Positions 32,270-39,763 of a stretch of DNA of 42,384 bases are shown here, one piece after another. Made by a program: the position numbers and the translations under genes. The stretch's first letter is position 1, and every line of letters starts with the position of its first letter. Origin of the DNA: Prevotella sp. (GTDB lineage: Bacteria > Bacteroidota > Bacteroidia > Bacteroidales > Bacteroidaceae). Location: NCBI GenBank assembly GCA_017561825.1, contig JAFZBK010000035.1, positions 1 through 42,384 of the forward strand. The letters are read 5' to 3'. The notes under the pieces are model-generated. The model did no database searches and was not told where the DNA came from. It was given only the letters and a program-made list of their open reading frames with translations.

Positions 32270-32389
32270 TTAAGCCTGCTTATCAGTCTTTTGATATTCA
32301 GGCTCACCATAGACGCTCTTGTATTCCTCGTACAGATCGTCTGCATACTTGCCTGTAATAACAGGATCTTTTTCCTCAATACCTAACAT
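32270..32389 (-). CDS. 39-residue ORF directly upstream of the GNAT gene
   Basis: ATG 32389 to TAA 32270 encodes a very acidic, tyrosine-rich peptide starting MLGIEEKDPVITGKYADDLY and ending QKTDKQA. It is the first ORF after a good minus-strand promoter, about 70 bases from its -7 box, and only 7 bp precede the GNAT start, so the two are co-transcribed. It may be a leader peptide, a minimal antitoxin or the C-terminal remnant of a longer antitoxin. No family is recognised. Confidence 0.5.
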   Translation of the reverse strand: MLGIEEKDPVITGKYADDLYEEYKSVYGEPEYQKTDKQA

Positions 32390-32457
32390 AATTGATTGCT
32401 TTCAGGTTTAACGTACTTAATTGATGAATTGATAGTTGTTTTGTTTCATTCGCGCTG

Positions 32458-32489
32458 CAAAGTTAGTAATTAATTAATTAACTTCCAAA
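32458..32489 (-). promoter_or_regulatory. Promoter of the 39-aa ORF / GNAT operon
   Basis: On the minus strand, TTTG at 32489-32486 and TAACTTTG at 32465-32458 have 20 bases between them, matching the Bacteroidota consensus. Confidence 0.7.
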
Positions 32490-32507
32490 TAATCCACCTA
32501 CTTTAAC

Positions 32508-32540
32508 CAGTTTTAAACCAGTTTTAAACTAGTTTTAAAC
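32508..32540. repeat. Three 11-bp repeats of (C/T)AGTTTTAAAC between divergent genes
   Basis: Copies begin at 32508, 32519 and 32530 with an exact 11-bp period. Each contains the near-palindrome GTTTTAAAC. They lie about 20 bp upstream of the GNAT -33 element and about 90 bp upstream of the M48 protease start, an operator-like position. Confidence 0.7.
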
Positions 32541-32590
32541 TGATTTCGATAAAAACCTTTCCATTCCTTGCAAGTTTGAAGAGGATTGTA

Positions 32591-32598
32591 TATATTTG
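32591..32598 (+). promoter_or_regulatory. Possible -7 box of the M48 protease gene
   Basis: TATATTTG matches TAnnTTTG 27 bases before the ATG at 32626. No TTTG lies 19-20 bases upstream; the nearest is at 32575, so the promoter is weak or needs an activator. Confidence 0.45.
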
Positions 32599-32625
32599 CA
32601 GTCGTAACTCTAACAAACAGTTTAT

Positions 32626-33603
32626 ATGATTAGGTTTATTATTGTATTAATTTTCTCAACTGTATCTACTTACTCAACGGCACAGACTTCATCCGTAAAG
32701 AAAATTATAAGGAAATACGATGCTCCTTATTTAAAAAGTGCGTTGACACGCGGATTCCCTACTGATTACTGGGATCATATCATAACAAATGACAAAAGGG
32801 TTATACAGTATAATGAAGCTGTGGAGAAAAATGACAAAGCTCTTGGAGAAGCACTGATGGTGCTAGCATATGCAGAGGACCATATAATTCCAGACAATAC
32901 GGTTACTGGGGATAAAACAGTTCTTTCCAAACTGATTGAAGATCTCGGTATAAGAAACCTTGCAGAAAAGAAGCCAATCAAAATTATCAAGGATGACGAG
33001 ATAAATGCCAGTATGGACTATACGGGGCAAATGAGGATCAACTCTGGCTGCTTTGACAAGCTTTCATACCAGGAACTACTTGCCGTATGTGCCCATGAAA
33101 TGGCTCATTATACATGTGTCCATGTCTTGTCAAGGGTATGGAAGACAGCCAAGAAACAAAAAAGAAACAGAATGTGGGCAGATATTGGTACAAGTCTTGC
33201 TGTCGGTGTAATGGCAGCCACTTCTGTATATGGTGGGTATAACGGACAGGATGTATCCCATTTCAACGATATTATTTCAAATGCTGATATTCTCTACAAT
33301 AGTGCTTACAGTTATTCTGATGATGCAACGATAAGATACAGGTATAGATACAACAGAGAAGAAGAGGTGGAAGCAGACATCATAGCCTACCGCTTTATGG
33401 AACAGATGGGATATGGCGGTGAGAATGTCCTTTCGTTACTCAAGAAACTTAAGTCTCTTTACGGTGATGAACCAGCTGGGAAATATGATGATCATCCGTC
33501 CATTTCGTCTCGTATTATGGTTATAACAGCATTATCCAACTTATATGAAGGAAATGGAATTGCAAAAAAGAAAATACCTTTATCCGACGATATTTATAAA
33601 TAA
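32626..33603 (+). CDS. M48-type zinc metalloprotease, exported
   Basis: A 325-residue protein with signal peptide (MIRFIIVLIFSTVSTYSTAQ). The zinc site HEMAH is at residues 157-161 (VCAHEMAHYTC), and the downstream third ligand is in the EEEVEAD block (245-251), the ExxxD pattern of M48. A moderately hydrophobic stretch (SLAVGVMAATSVYGG) may dip into a membrane. Likely periplasmic protein quality control, like BepA/YcaL. Codon use is more A/T-rich than in the pigment cluster, as for the GNAT gene, suggesting an accessory origin. The 172-bp gap to glyA holds only the glyA terminator. Confidence 0.8.
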   Translation: MIRFIIVLIFSTVSTYSTAQTSSVKKIIRKYDAPYLKSALTRGFPTDYWDHIITNDKRVIQYNEAVEKNDKALGEALMVLAYAEDHIIPDNTVTGDKTVLSKLIEDLGIRNLAEKKPIKIIKDDEINASMDYTGQMRINSGCFDKLSYQELLAVCAHEMAHYTCVHVLSRVWKTAKKQKRNRMWADIGTSLAVGVMAATSVYGGYNGQDVSHFNDIISNADILYNSAYSYSDDATIRYRYRYNREEEVEADIIAYRFMEQMGYGGENVLSLLKKLKSLYGDEPAGKYDDHPSISSRIMVITALSNLYEGNGIAKKKIPLSDDIYK

Positions 33604-33717
33604 ATATATGAAGTTCAGGAAATTTTAGAAAAATAGGAATCGTATTTTATCATTTTGTTTATACACCTTTTTTTGATATACGACTCTTTTATGGAAATAT
33701 CTGGCTGTTCATACCAT

Positions 33718-33748
33718 AAAAAAGCCTCCTGAAAGAATCAGGAGGCTT
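33718..33748 (-). terminator. Rho-independent terminator of glyA
   Basis: Perfect 11-bp arms AAGCCTCCTGA (33722-33732) and TCAGGAGGCTT (33738-33748) with a 5-base loop. On the minus strand the hairpin runs into six T residues. It may also stop read-through from the M48 gene. Confidence 0.85.
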
Positions 33749-33775
33749 ATATAGATGCTTATACCTTATTCTATA

Positions 33776-35056
33776 TTAATAGGCGAACAAAGGATAGTTC
33801 TTCATCGTGTCGTTCACCTTGGCACGTACCTTAGCGATTACCTCTTCGTTCTCGGGATCGTTCAGCACTTCCTCGATGAGCTCAGCAATCAATACCATCA
33901 GGTCTTCCTTGGCACCACGGGTAGTGATGGCAGGAGTACCTAAGCGCAGACCGCTGGTCTGGAAAGCGCTACGACTGTCGAACGGAACCATGTTCTTGTT
34001 CACGGTGATGTCGGCAGCAACCAACGCATTCTCAGCCACCTTACCGGTCAGGTCGGGATACTTCGAACGCAGGTCAACCAACATTGAGTGGTTGTCTGTA
34101 CCACCGCTCACGATGTGGAAGCCGCGCTTCACCAGCTCGTCTGCCAGTACCTTGGCATTCTTCTGCACCTGCTTAGCCCACTCCTTGAACTCAGGCTGCA
34201 GAGCCTCGCCAAAGGCAACAGCCTTGGCAGCGATGACATGCTCCAGCGGACCGCCCTGCTGTCCGGGGAAGACGGCAGAGTTCAGCAGCTGTGACATCTT
34301 CTTTACGACGCCCTTCGGAGTAGTATAACCCCAAGGATTGTCAAAGTCCTTACCCATCAGGATGATACCACCACGCGGACCGCGCAATGTCTTGTGGGTA
34401 GTGGAGGTTACGATGTGTGCATATTTCACGGGGTTGTCGAGAAGACCTGCAGCAATAAGTCCTGCAGGGTGAGCCATGTCGATCATCAGCAAGGCACCTA
34501 CCTTGTCGGCGATCTCACGCATACGCTTGTAGTCCCATTCACGACTGTAAGCACTACCACCACCGATAATCAGTTTGGGTTTGTGCTCGAGGGCCAGCTG
34601 CTCCATCTCATCATAATCCACACGACCCGTCTCTTTGTTGAGGTTATAACCGATAGGGTTGTACAGGATACCTGAGGTGTTCACATGAGAGCCGTGTGAA
34701 AGGTGACCGCCATGGTCGAGGTTCATACCCATGAAGGTGTCGCCGGGCTTCAGGACAGCCAGAAGAACAGCGGCATTGGCCTGTGCACCAGAGTGCGGCT
34801 GAACGTTGGCATATTCTGCACCGAACAGTTTGCAAACACGGTCGATGGCCAGTTGTTCAACCTGATCCACCACCTGGCAGCCACCATAGTAGCGCTTGCC
34901 GGGATAACCTTCAGCATACTTGTTCGTCAGGTAAGAGCCCATGGCCTCCATCACCTGGTCACTCACGAAGTTCTCACTGGCAATCAGCTCCATGCCTTTC
35001 AACTGACGCTGATGCTCTTTCTCAATCAACTCGAAAATCTCGTTGTCTCTTTTCAT
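33776..35056 (-). CDS. glyA: Serine hydroxymethyltransferase
   Basis: A 426-residue PLP enzyme that converts serine and tetrahydrofolate to glycine and methylene-tetrahydrofolate in the cytoplasm. The PLP lysine is K222 in [15 protein letters not shown]. Other family blocks are [44 protein letters not shown] and [13 protein letters not shown]. The length is normal and there is no defect. It is transcribed alone on the minus strand from two tandem promoter-hairpin repeats and ends at a strong terminator. Confidence 0.97.
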   Translation of the reverse strand: MKRDNEIFELIEKEHQRQLKGMELIASENFVSDQVMEAMGSYLTNKYAEGYPGKRYYGGCQVVDQVEQLAIDRVCKLFGAEYANVQPHSGAQANAAVLLAVLKPGDTFMGMNLDHGGHLSHGSHVNTSGILYNPIGYNLNKETGRVDYDEMEQLALEHKPKLIIGGGSAYSREWDYKRMREIADKVGALLMIDMAHPAGLIAAGLLDNPVKYAHIVTSTTHKTLRGPRGGIILMGKDFDNPWGYTTPKGVVKKMSQLLNSAVFPGQQGGPLEHVIAAKAVAFGEALQPEFKEWAKQVQKNAKVLADELVKRGFHIVSGGTDNHSMLVDLRSKYPDLTGKVAENALVAADITVNKNMVPFDSRSAFQTSGLRLGTPAITTRGAKEDLMVLIAELIEEVLNDPENEEVIAKVRAKVNDTMKNYPLFAY

Positions 35057-35108
35057 CTCTGTTGGGTGTTATTTAGTGATTCTCTTTACCTTATTAATAA
35101 TGTGGTTG

Positions 35109-35222
35109 CAAAGGTACGAATAAACGAGCAAAATGCAAAAGGAAAGTTTACTTTTCTTTTCATTTTCGAGTGAAAGTACTTTCGGCAGAGCCAAAGGTAC
35201 GAATAAGTGAGCAGAATGCAAA
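35109..35222 (-). promoter_or_regulatory. Two tandem promoter-hairpin repeats driving glyA (array D)
   Basis: On the minus strand, TTTG 35139-35136 with TACCTTTG 35116-35109 and TTTG 35222-35219 with TACCTTTG 35199-35192, each with exactly 19 bases between. The two are 83 bp apart. The distal -7 box is in a hairpin (minus strand GTACCTTTGGC and GCCGAAAGTAC). The unit is the same as in arrays A-C. Confidence 0.8.
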
Positions 35223-35265
35223 AGAAAAAACACGTATTTCTATTCCATTTTCGTTTTTTATTATT

Positions 35266-35273
35266 ATTTTTGC
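35266..35273 (+). promoter_or_regulatory. Possible -7 box for the MBL-GH51 pair
   Basis: TATTTTTG fits TAnnTTTG 47 bases before the ATG at 35321. A matching TTTG 19-20 bases upstream is not seen. Confidence 0.4.
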
Positions 35274-35320
35274 ATGATGAATGACGAAAGAAGATCATAA
35301 CATACATAATCGTTATAAAT

Positions 35321-36163
35321 ATGAAAGCTTACAGTATTTTGTCAGTATTTTTACTTGCCTTGATGTCCTATACGGTTAAGGCACAGGGAAACGATATTAA
35401 CAGTCGCGACCTTCGCGGCAAAGTGGTTTATCAGGATGATGAGGTCGTGTTCCGCCAGCTCGATGAGCACACTTGGATAGGTAACGGACATCGAGTATAT
35501 AACGAATCCCTCTATCTCGTAGAGGGTAACAACCGTGCCATTCTGATCGATGCAGGAACGTACATACCTGATCTGGATAAGATTGTGGCAAAGATTACAT
35601 CCATGCCTGTCACCATGATGCTCACCCATGCTCATGGCGACCATGCTGGTGGGGTAGGACCTTTCCCTGAGGTGTATCTGAATGCGGGTGACATGACGAT
35701 CGTTCCCAATAATATGCGTAACTACAAGGGGCAGATCAGGTATATTAATGATGGCCAAGTGATTGACCTTGGCGGACGTTTGATAGAGGTTATCTTTACT
35801 CCCGGTCATACCGCTGGAAGCACAACATTCTTTGACAAGGCAAATCATTACGGATTCAGTGGCGATGCGTTCGGTTCGACCAACCTGCTGGTGTTCACCA
35901 ATCTTTCTACCGTCATGTACACTGCCGAGAGAGTGGAGAACTATATGAAGAGAAATGATATACGTTTCCTCTTCCCTGGTCATTACAGCGGTGACAATCT
36001 GGAAACTCCCCAGCGTGTTACCGATATCAAGAATATATGCCGCGAGATACTGGACGGTGAACGCAAGCCTATTGTCAGCAATGGTAACAATGGGGGTAAT
36101 GACATGATGGTTGATGACAAGGGTGTCCGCATCAACTTCAGTAGTCGAACTGGAATGAAATAA
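35321..36163 (+). CDS. Exported MBL-fold metallo-hydrolase
   Basis: A 280-residue protein with signal peptide MKAYSILSVFLLALMSYTVK. The metallo-beta-lactamase signature H103-A-H105-G-D107-H108 follows MMLTHA, and further ligands are in FTPGHTAGST, SGDAFGST and LFPGHYSGD, so a complete di-metal site is present. The substrate is unknown; the family covers lactonases, phosphodiesterases and beta-lactamases. The GH51 gene follows after 24 bp, which may suggest a carbohydrate-linked ester or lactone substrate, only by association. Confidence 0.8.
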   Translation: MKAYSILSVFLLALMSYTVKAQGNDINSRDLRGKVVYQDDEVVFRQLDEHTWIGNGHRVYNESLYLVEGNNRAILIDAGTYIPDLDKIVAKITSMPVTMMLTHAHGDHAGGVGPFPEVYLNAGDMTIVPNNMRNYKGQIRYINDGQVIDLGGRLIEVIFTPGHTAGSTTFFDKANHYGFSGDAFGSTNLLVFTNLSTVMYTAERVENYMKRNDIRFLFPGHYSGDNLETPQRVTDIKNICREILDGERKPIVSNGNNGGNDMMVDDKGVRINFSSRTGMK

Positions 36164-36187
36164 TCATATTATAAGTATTATAAAGAA

Positions 36188-38212
36188 ATGAAAAGACTAA
36201 TCGTTTTGACTGTCTTTACGACAGTAACAATGGGGCTTTTTGCCCAGAAGCCAATGACCGCTCCTCCAGGGGGGAAACTCATCAGTGATGAATTAATCGG
36301 TATCTTCTTTGAGGATATCAGTAGCGCCGCTGATGGCGGTTTGTATGCAGAACTCGTACAGAACGGCTCTTTTGAGTACAGTCCTGCAGAGAAAGACGGC
36401 TGGGGACCAGGTACCGCATGGAAGATTGTGCGTCCGGGGCACTCGCTCGGTATGTTGCAGGTGCGGATGGACAATGGTCTAAATGCCAACAACCCTACTT
36501 ATATGCGTCTGCATACGGAGCGCGCCAAGGAATATTATGACTACCGGGGCTGGACGGGCTATGGTATCCAGAATGACGGATTCGACGGTATCAGCGTCAA
36601 GGCTGGCGAGAAATACGACTTCTCCTTCTTCCTACGCAACATCGGTGATCCCAAATCGGTTCGCGTAGCACTGGTAGCACAGCCTCAGGGTCGTGGCTTT
36701 GGCTTCGGACCCAGAGAACCCAAACTCCTGGCTGAGGCTAAGTTCGACGTCAACAACACCTCTTGGCAGAAGTACCAAGCCGTGCTGACACCCGACAGCA
36801 CTTGTCAGAATGCCGCTCTCCAGATCCTCGTGCTCAACACGGGCGATCTCGACATCGATATGGTGTCGCTGATGCCACAGGATACTTACAAAGGACATGG
36901 TCTTCGTAAGGATCTGGCTCAAGCTCTGGCCGATCTTCATCCGAAGTTCATGCGCTTCCCTGGCGGATGTGTGGTGCATGGTGGCGGTGACGGATTCTGG
37001 GATACCTATCGCTGGAAGACGACTATCGGTCCGAAGGAAGAGCGTCGTGGTTTGAAAAATACTTGGGGCTATCACCAGAGCATGGGATTAGGCTACTTTG
37101 AATATTTCCAGTTCTGTGAGGATCTGGGAATGCAGCCACTACCCATCTTGCCTTGTGGCGTATCATGCCAAGGAGCAAACGGTGGCTGGGGCATGAGAGA
37201 CCAGGCACAGGATGTCGTTCCTATGTCTGAAATGGACGAATGGGTGGCTGAGGCCATTGATCTTATCGCGTGGGCCAATGGTGATCCTGCCACCAATAAG
37301 TGGGCTAAGATGCGTGCCGATGCTGGTCATCCGAAACCCTTCGGTCTGAAATACCTCGGATTAGGAAATGAGGAGCGTATCTCACCTGAGTTCATCGAAC
37401 GCTTCAAATATATCTATGAAAGGGTAACAAAGGCCCATCCTGAGATAGTTATCGTAGGAACGGCAGGACCGGGCTCTCATCCGGGTAATCGTGATTTGGA
37501 GGCAGGTTGGAAACTTGCAGATGAGATTGGCATGCCCATCATCGACGAGCACTACTATGAGCCCAACACCTACTTCCTGAACAAGCGCCAGTACGACAAC
37601 TATCCCCGTGATCGTAAGACAAAGGTTTATCTCGGTGAGTATGCCGCTAAGGATAAGAAACTGATTGATGCTTTGGCAGAGGGTCTTTATCTGCTCCATG
37701 TGGAGCGTAACGGTGATGTGGTAGCAATGACCAGCTATGCACCGCTCTTCGCCAGGAAGAATGCCACTAACTGGAATCCCGACCTGATCTATTTCGATAA
37801 TGAACGACCGTTCCTGACCTGCAGCTATTATGTGCAGCAGTTCTTCGGACAGAGTAGCGGACAGTATTATTATGGTGATTGTGTGACCTTTGAGGGCGAT
37901 GCTGAAGGTGTTCAGCAACCTGTTGAGAATACACCGTACGGACAGTCGGTTGTGCTCAATGCCAAGACACGTCAATTGTTCGTAAAGATCTGTAATGCAG
38001 GTGCAGAAGCCAAGAAGGCAAAGGTTGACCTTAGTCGTTTCAAGAGCATGAAGAAGATGATGACAAAGACTGTCTTAACAGGACAGCCGGAGGATGAAAA
38101 CAACTACGATCAGCAGCCGATTGCTCCAAAGAGCGAGAGCATCAAGGCACAGAAAAAGATGACGCTCGACATTGCACCATACTCCTTCGTTATGCTACAG
38201 GTCGCTTTGTAA
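36188..38212 (+). CDS. GH51 alpha-L-arabinofuranosidase
   Basis: A 674-residue exported glycoside hydrolase (signal peptide MKRLIVLTVFTTVTMGLFAQ). Residues ~25-240 hold the N-terminal strands with a CBM4_9-like jelly roll (YTGY-type SVKAGEKYDFSFFLRN). The catalytic barrel has the acid/base E395 in GLGNEERISPEF and the nucleophile E484 in YLGEYAAKD. The C-terminal arabinofuranosidase domain ends in the strand MTLDIAPYSFVMLQVAL. It removes arabinofuranosyl side chains from plant arabinan or arabinoxylan. No SusC/SusD pair is in the window. Confidence 0.9.
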   Translation: MKRLIVLTVFTTVTMGLFAQKPMTAPPGGKLISDELIGIFFEDISSAADGGLYAELVQNGSFEYSPAEKDGWGPGTAWKIVRPGHSLGMLQVRMDNGLNANNPTYMRLHTERAKEYYDYRGWTGYGIQNDGFDGISVKAGEKYDFSFFLRNIGDPKSVRVALVAQPQGRGFGFGPREPKLLAEAKFDVNNTSWQKYQAVLTPDSTCQNAALQILVLNTGDLDIDMVSLMPQDTYKGHGLRKDLAQALADLHPKFMRFPGGCVVHGGGDGFWDTYRWKTTIGPKEERRGLKNTWGYHQSMGLGYFEYFQFCEDLGMQPLPILPCGVSCQGANGGWGMRDQAQDVVPMSEMDEWVAEAIDLIAWANGDPATNKWAKMRADAGHPKPFGLKYLGLGNEERISPEFIERFKYIYERVTKAHPEIVIVGTAGPGSHPGNRDLEAGWKLADEIGMPIIDEHYYEPNTYFLNKRQYDNYPRDRKTKVYLGEYAAKDKKLIDALAEGLYLLHVERNGDVVAMTSYAPLFARKNATNWNPDLIYFDNERPFLTCSYYVQQFFGQSSGQYYYGDCVTFEGDAEGVQQPVENTPYGQSVVLNAKTRQLFVKICNAGAEAKKAKVDLSRFKSMKKMMTKTVLTGQPEDENNYDQQPIAPKSESIKAQKKMTLDIAPYSFVMLQVAL

Positions 38213-38235
38213 CAATATTGTTTGGCATTATAAAC

Positions 38236-38269
38236 AATAAGGTGGAGCTCAAACGAGTTCCACCTTATT
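38236..38269. terminator. Shared hairpin between convergent GH51 and pyrI
   Basis: The 15-bp arms AATAAGGTGGAGCTC (38236-38250) and GAGTTCCACCTTATT (38255-38269) pair with one G-T wobble around an AAAC loop. The right arm encodes the last residues of PyrI (NKVELV). Downstream T-runs are poor, so termination efficiency is uncertain on both strands. Confidence 0.55.
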
Positions 38270-38707
38270 GATATCTTGCTCCTTGTCACAATAGTGGCAC
38301 TTCAAGATTCCCTGTTCCTTATCGATGACATGGAATACCGTGTCCATCGGCTCGTTATTGGTGATGCACTTGGGATTGTTGCATTTCACGATACCCTTAA
38401 TCTCGTCAGGTGTCTCCACCGTTTTCTTCTCCACTACTTCGTAGTCACGAATGATGTTCAGAATTACATTTGGTGCCACGACGGAAAGACGTGAGATCTC
38501 GTCATCAGTGAAGAACTTGTCGCTGACTTTGATAATTCCCTTATTACCCACCTTTTGGGAAGGATAGTTAATACCGATAGTAACAGGCGTATTGATGTCA
38601 AATAGTCCTAAAAGACTTGCCACCTGGTAGGTCTTGCTTGCTGGTATGTGGTCAATGACGGTGCCGTGCTCAATGGCGGCAACCAGTCGTTCTTTCTTAT
38701 TCATCAT
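38249..38707 (-). CDS. pyrI: Aspartate carbamoyltransferase regulatory subunit
   Basis: A 152-residue regulatory chain. The N-terminal nucleotide-binding domain includes [12 protein letters not shown] and the C-terminal zinc domain has the four Cys ligands C109, C114, C137 and C140 (VKCNNPKC and KCHYC). It confers CTP/ATP control on PyrB and links catalytic trimers. The start overlaps the pyrB stop by an ATGA junction, so translation is coupled. The final codons form half of a hairpin shared with the convergent GH51 gene. Confidence 0.95.
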   Translation of the reverse strand: MMNKKERLVAAIEHGTVIDHIPASKTYQVASLLGLFDINTPVTIGINYPSQKVGNKGIIKVSDKFFTDDEISRLSVVAPNVILNIIRDYEVVEKKTVETPDEIKGIVKCNNPKCITNNEPMDTVFHVIDKEQGILKCHYCDKEQDINKVELV

Positions 38708-39648
38708 ATAATCGTTTTATCGTTCTTAACTTCGTCTAATGTGATACCCAACACATCGCAGATAATAGCCTCACGGGCATACAAACCGTTCTGTGCCTGC
38801 TGGATATAATAGGCATGAGGGTTGTCGTCAACATCGTAGGCAATCTCATTCACTCGGGGTAGGGGATGGAGAATCCTCATGTTGGGTTTGGTGTTGCCGA
38901 GCATGTCGGCGCGGAGGATATACACATTCTTTACCCGTTCATATTCCATGAGGTCGGAGAAGCGTTCTTTCTGCACACGGGTCATATAGATAATGTCTGC
39001 ATCTGCAATCACTTTTTCGTTGAAGGCTGTATGCTCCTGAAACTTGATGCCGTGTTCCTTGCAATAGATCTTGTACTCATTGGGCATGGCCAGCTCCTTA
39101 GGAGCGATGAAATGGAAGGTGGGATTGAAATGACGCATCGCCATGATGAGGGAGTGTACGGTACGTCCGTATTTAAGATCACCGACCAGATAAATGTTCA
39201 GGTTCTCCAATGTCCCCTGTGTCTGATAGATGGTATAGAGGTCGAGCATGCACTGCGAAGGATGCTGATGAGCACCATCACCTGCATTGATGATGGGTAT
39301 CGGTGCAATCTCGCTGGCATACTGGGCAGCACCTTCGATATAGTGACGCATAGCGATAACATCAGCATAATTACTTACCATAAGAATTGTATCTTTCAGG
39401 GTCTCACCCTTCGTACCGCTGGTAACCTTGGGGTCGGCAAAACCAATGACTCTTGCACCAAGACGGTTGGCGGCAGTTTCAAAACTCAGACGGGTACGGG
39501 TGGATGGCTCAAAGAAAAGGGTGGCCACAACCTTACCCTTGAGAATCTCACGGTTGGGGTGTTTTTCGAACTCTTGCGCCATCTCTATCATATAGAGGAT
39601 TTTCTCTTTGGAGAGGTCGGCAATGGTTACAAAATTACGTTTTTCCAT
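38704..39648 (-). CDS. pyrB: Aspartate carbamoyltransferase catalytic subunit
   Basis: A 314-residue enzyme of pyrimidine synthesis joining carbamoyl phosphate and aspartate. The carbamoyl-phosphate site [13 protein letters not shown] (S49-TRTR), the lid [14 protein letters not shown], the HQHPSQ-like block [13 protein letters not shown] and the aspartate-loop [11 protein letters not shown] are all present. The length is normal. It is first in the pyrBI operon. No consensus -7 box is obvious upstream (39649-39710), so the promoter cannot be placed with confidence. Confidence 0.97.
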   Translation of the reverse strand: MEKRNFVTIADLSKEKILYMIEMAQEFEKHPNREILKGKVVATLFFEPSTRTRLSFETAANRLGARVIGFADPKVTSGTKGETLKDTILMVSNYADVIAMRHYIEGAAQYASEIAPIPIINAGDGAHQHPSQCMLDLYTIYQTQGTLENLNIYLVGDLKYGRTVHSLIMAMRHFNPTFHFIAPKELAMPNEYKIYCKEHGIKFQEHTAFNEKVIADADIIYMTRVQKERFSDLMEYERVKNVYILRADMLGNTKPNMRILHPLPRVNEIAYDVDDNPHAYYIQQAQNGLYAREAIICDVLGITLDEVKNDKTII

Positions 39649-39733
39649 CGATGTAGCGTATTATATTTCCATTTTCGACCGCTAAGTTACGCATTATTTT
39701 CGATTTATGAGGGATATTTTCAAAGATTTATTG

Positions 39734-39741
39734 TATTTTTG
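39734..39741 (+). promoter_or_regulatory. Possible -7 box of the PBP gene
   Basis: TATTTTTG matches TAnnTTTG 22 bases before the ATG at 39764. The -33 position does not contain TTTG. Confidence 0.4.
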
Positions 39742-39763
39742 CAGAAAATTCTATAATGTAGTC

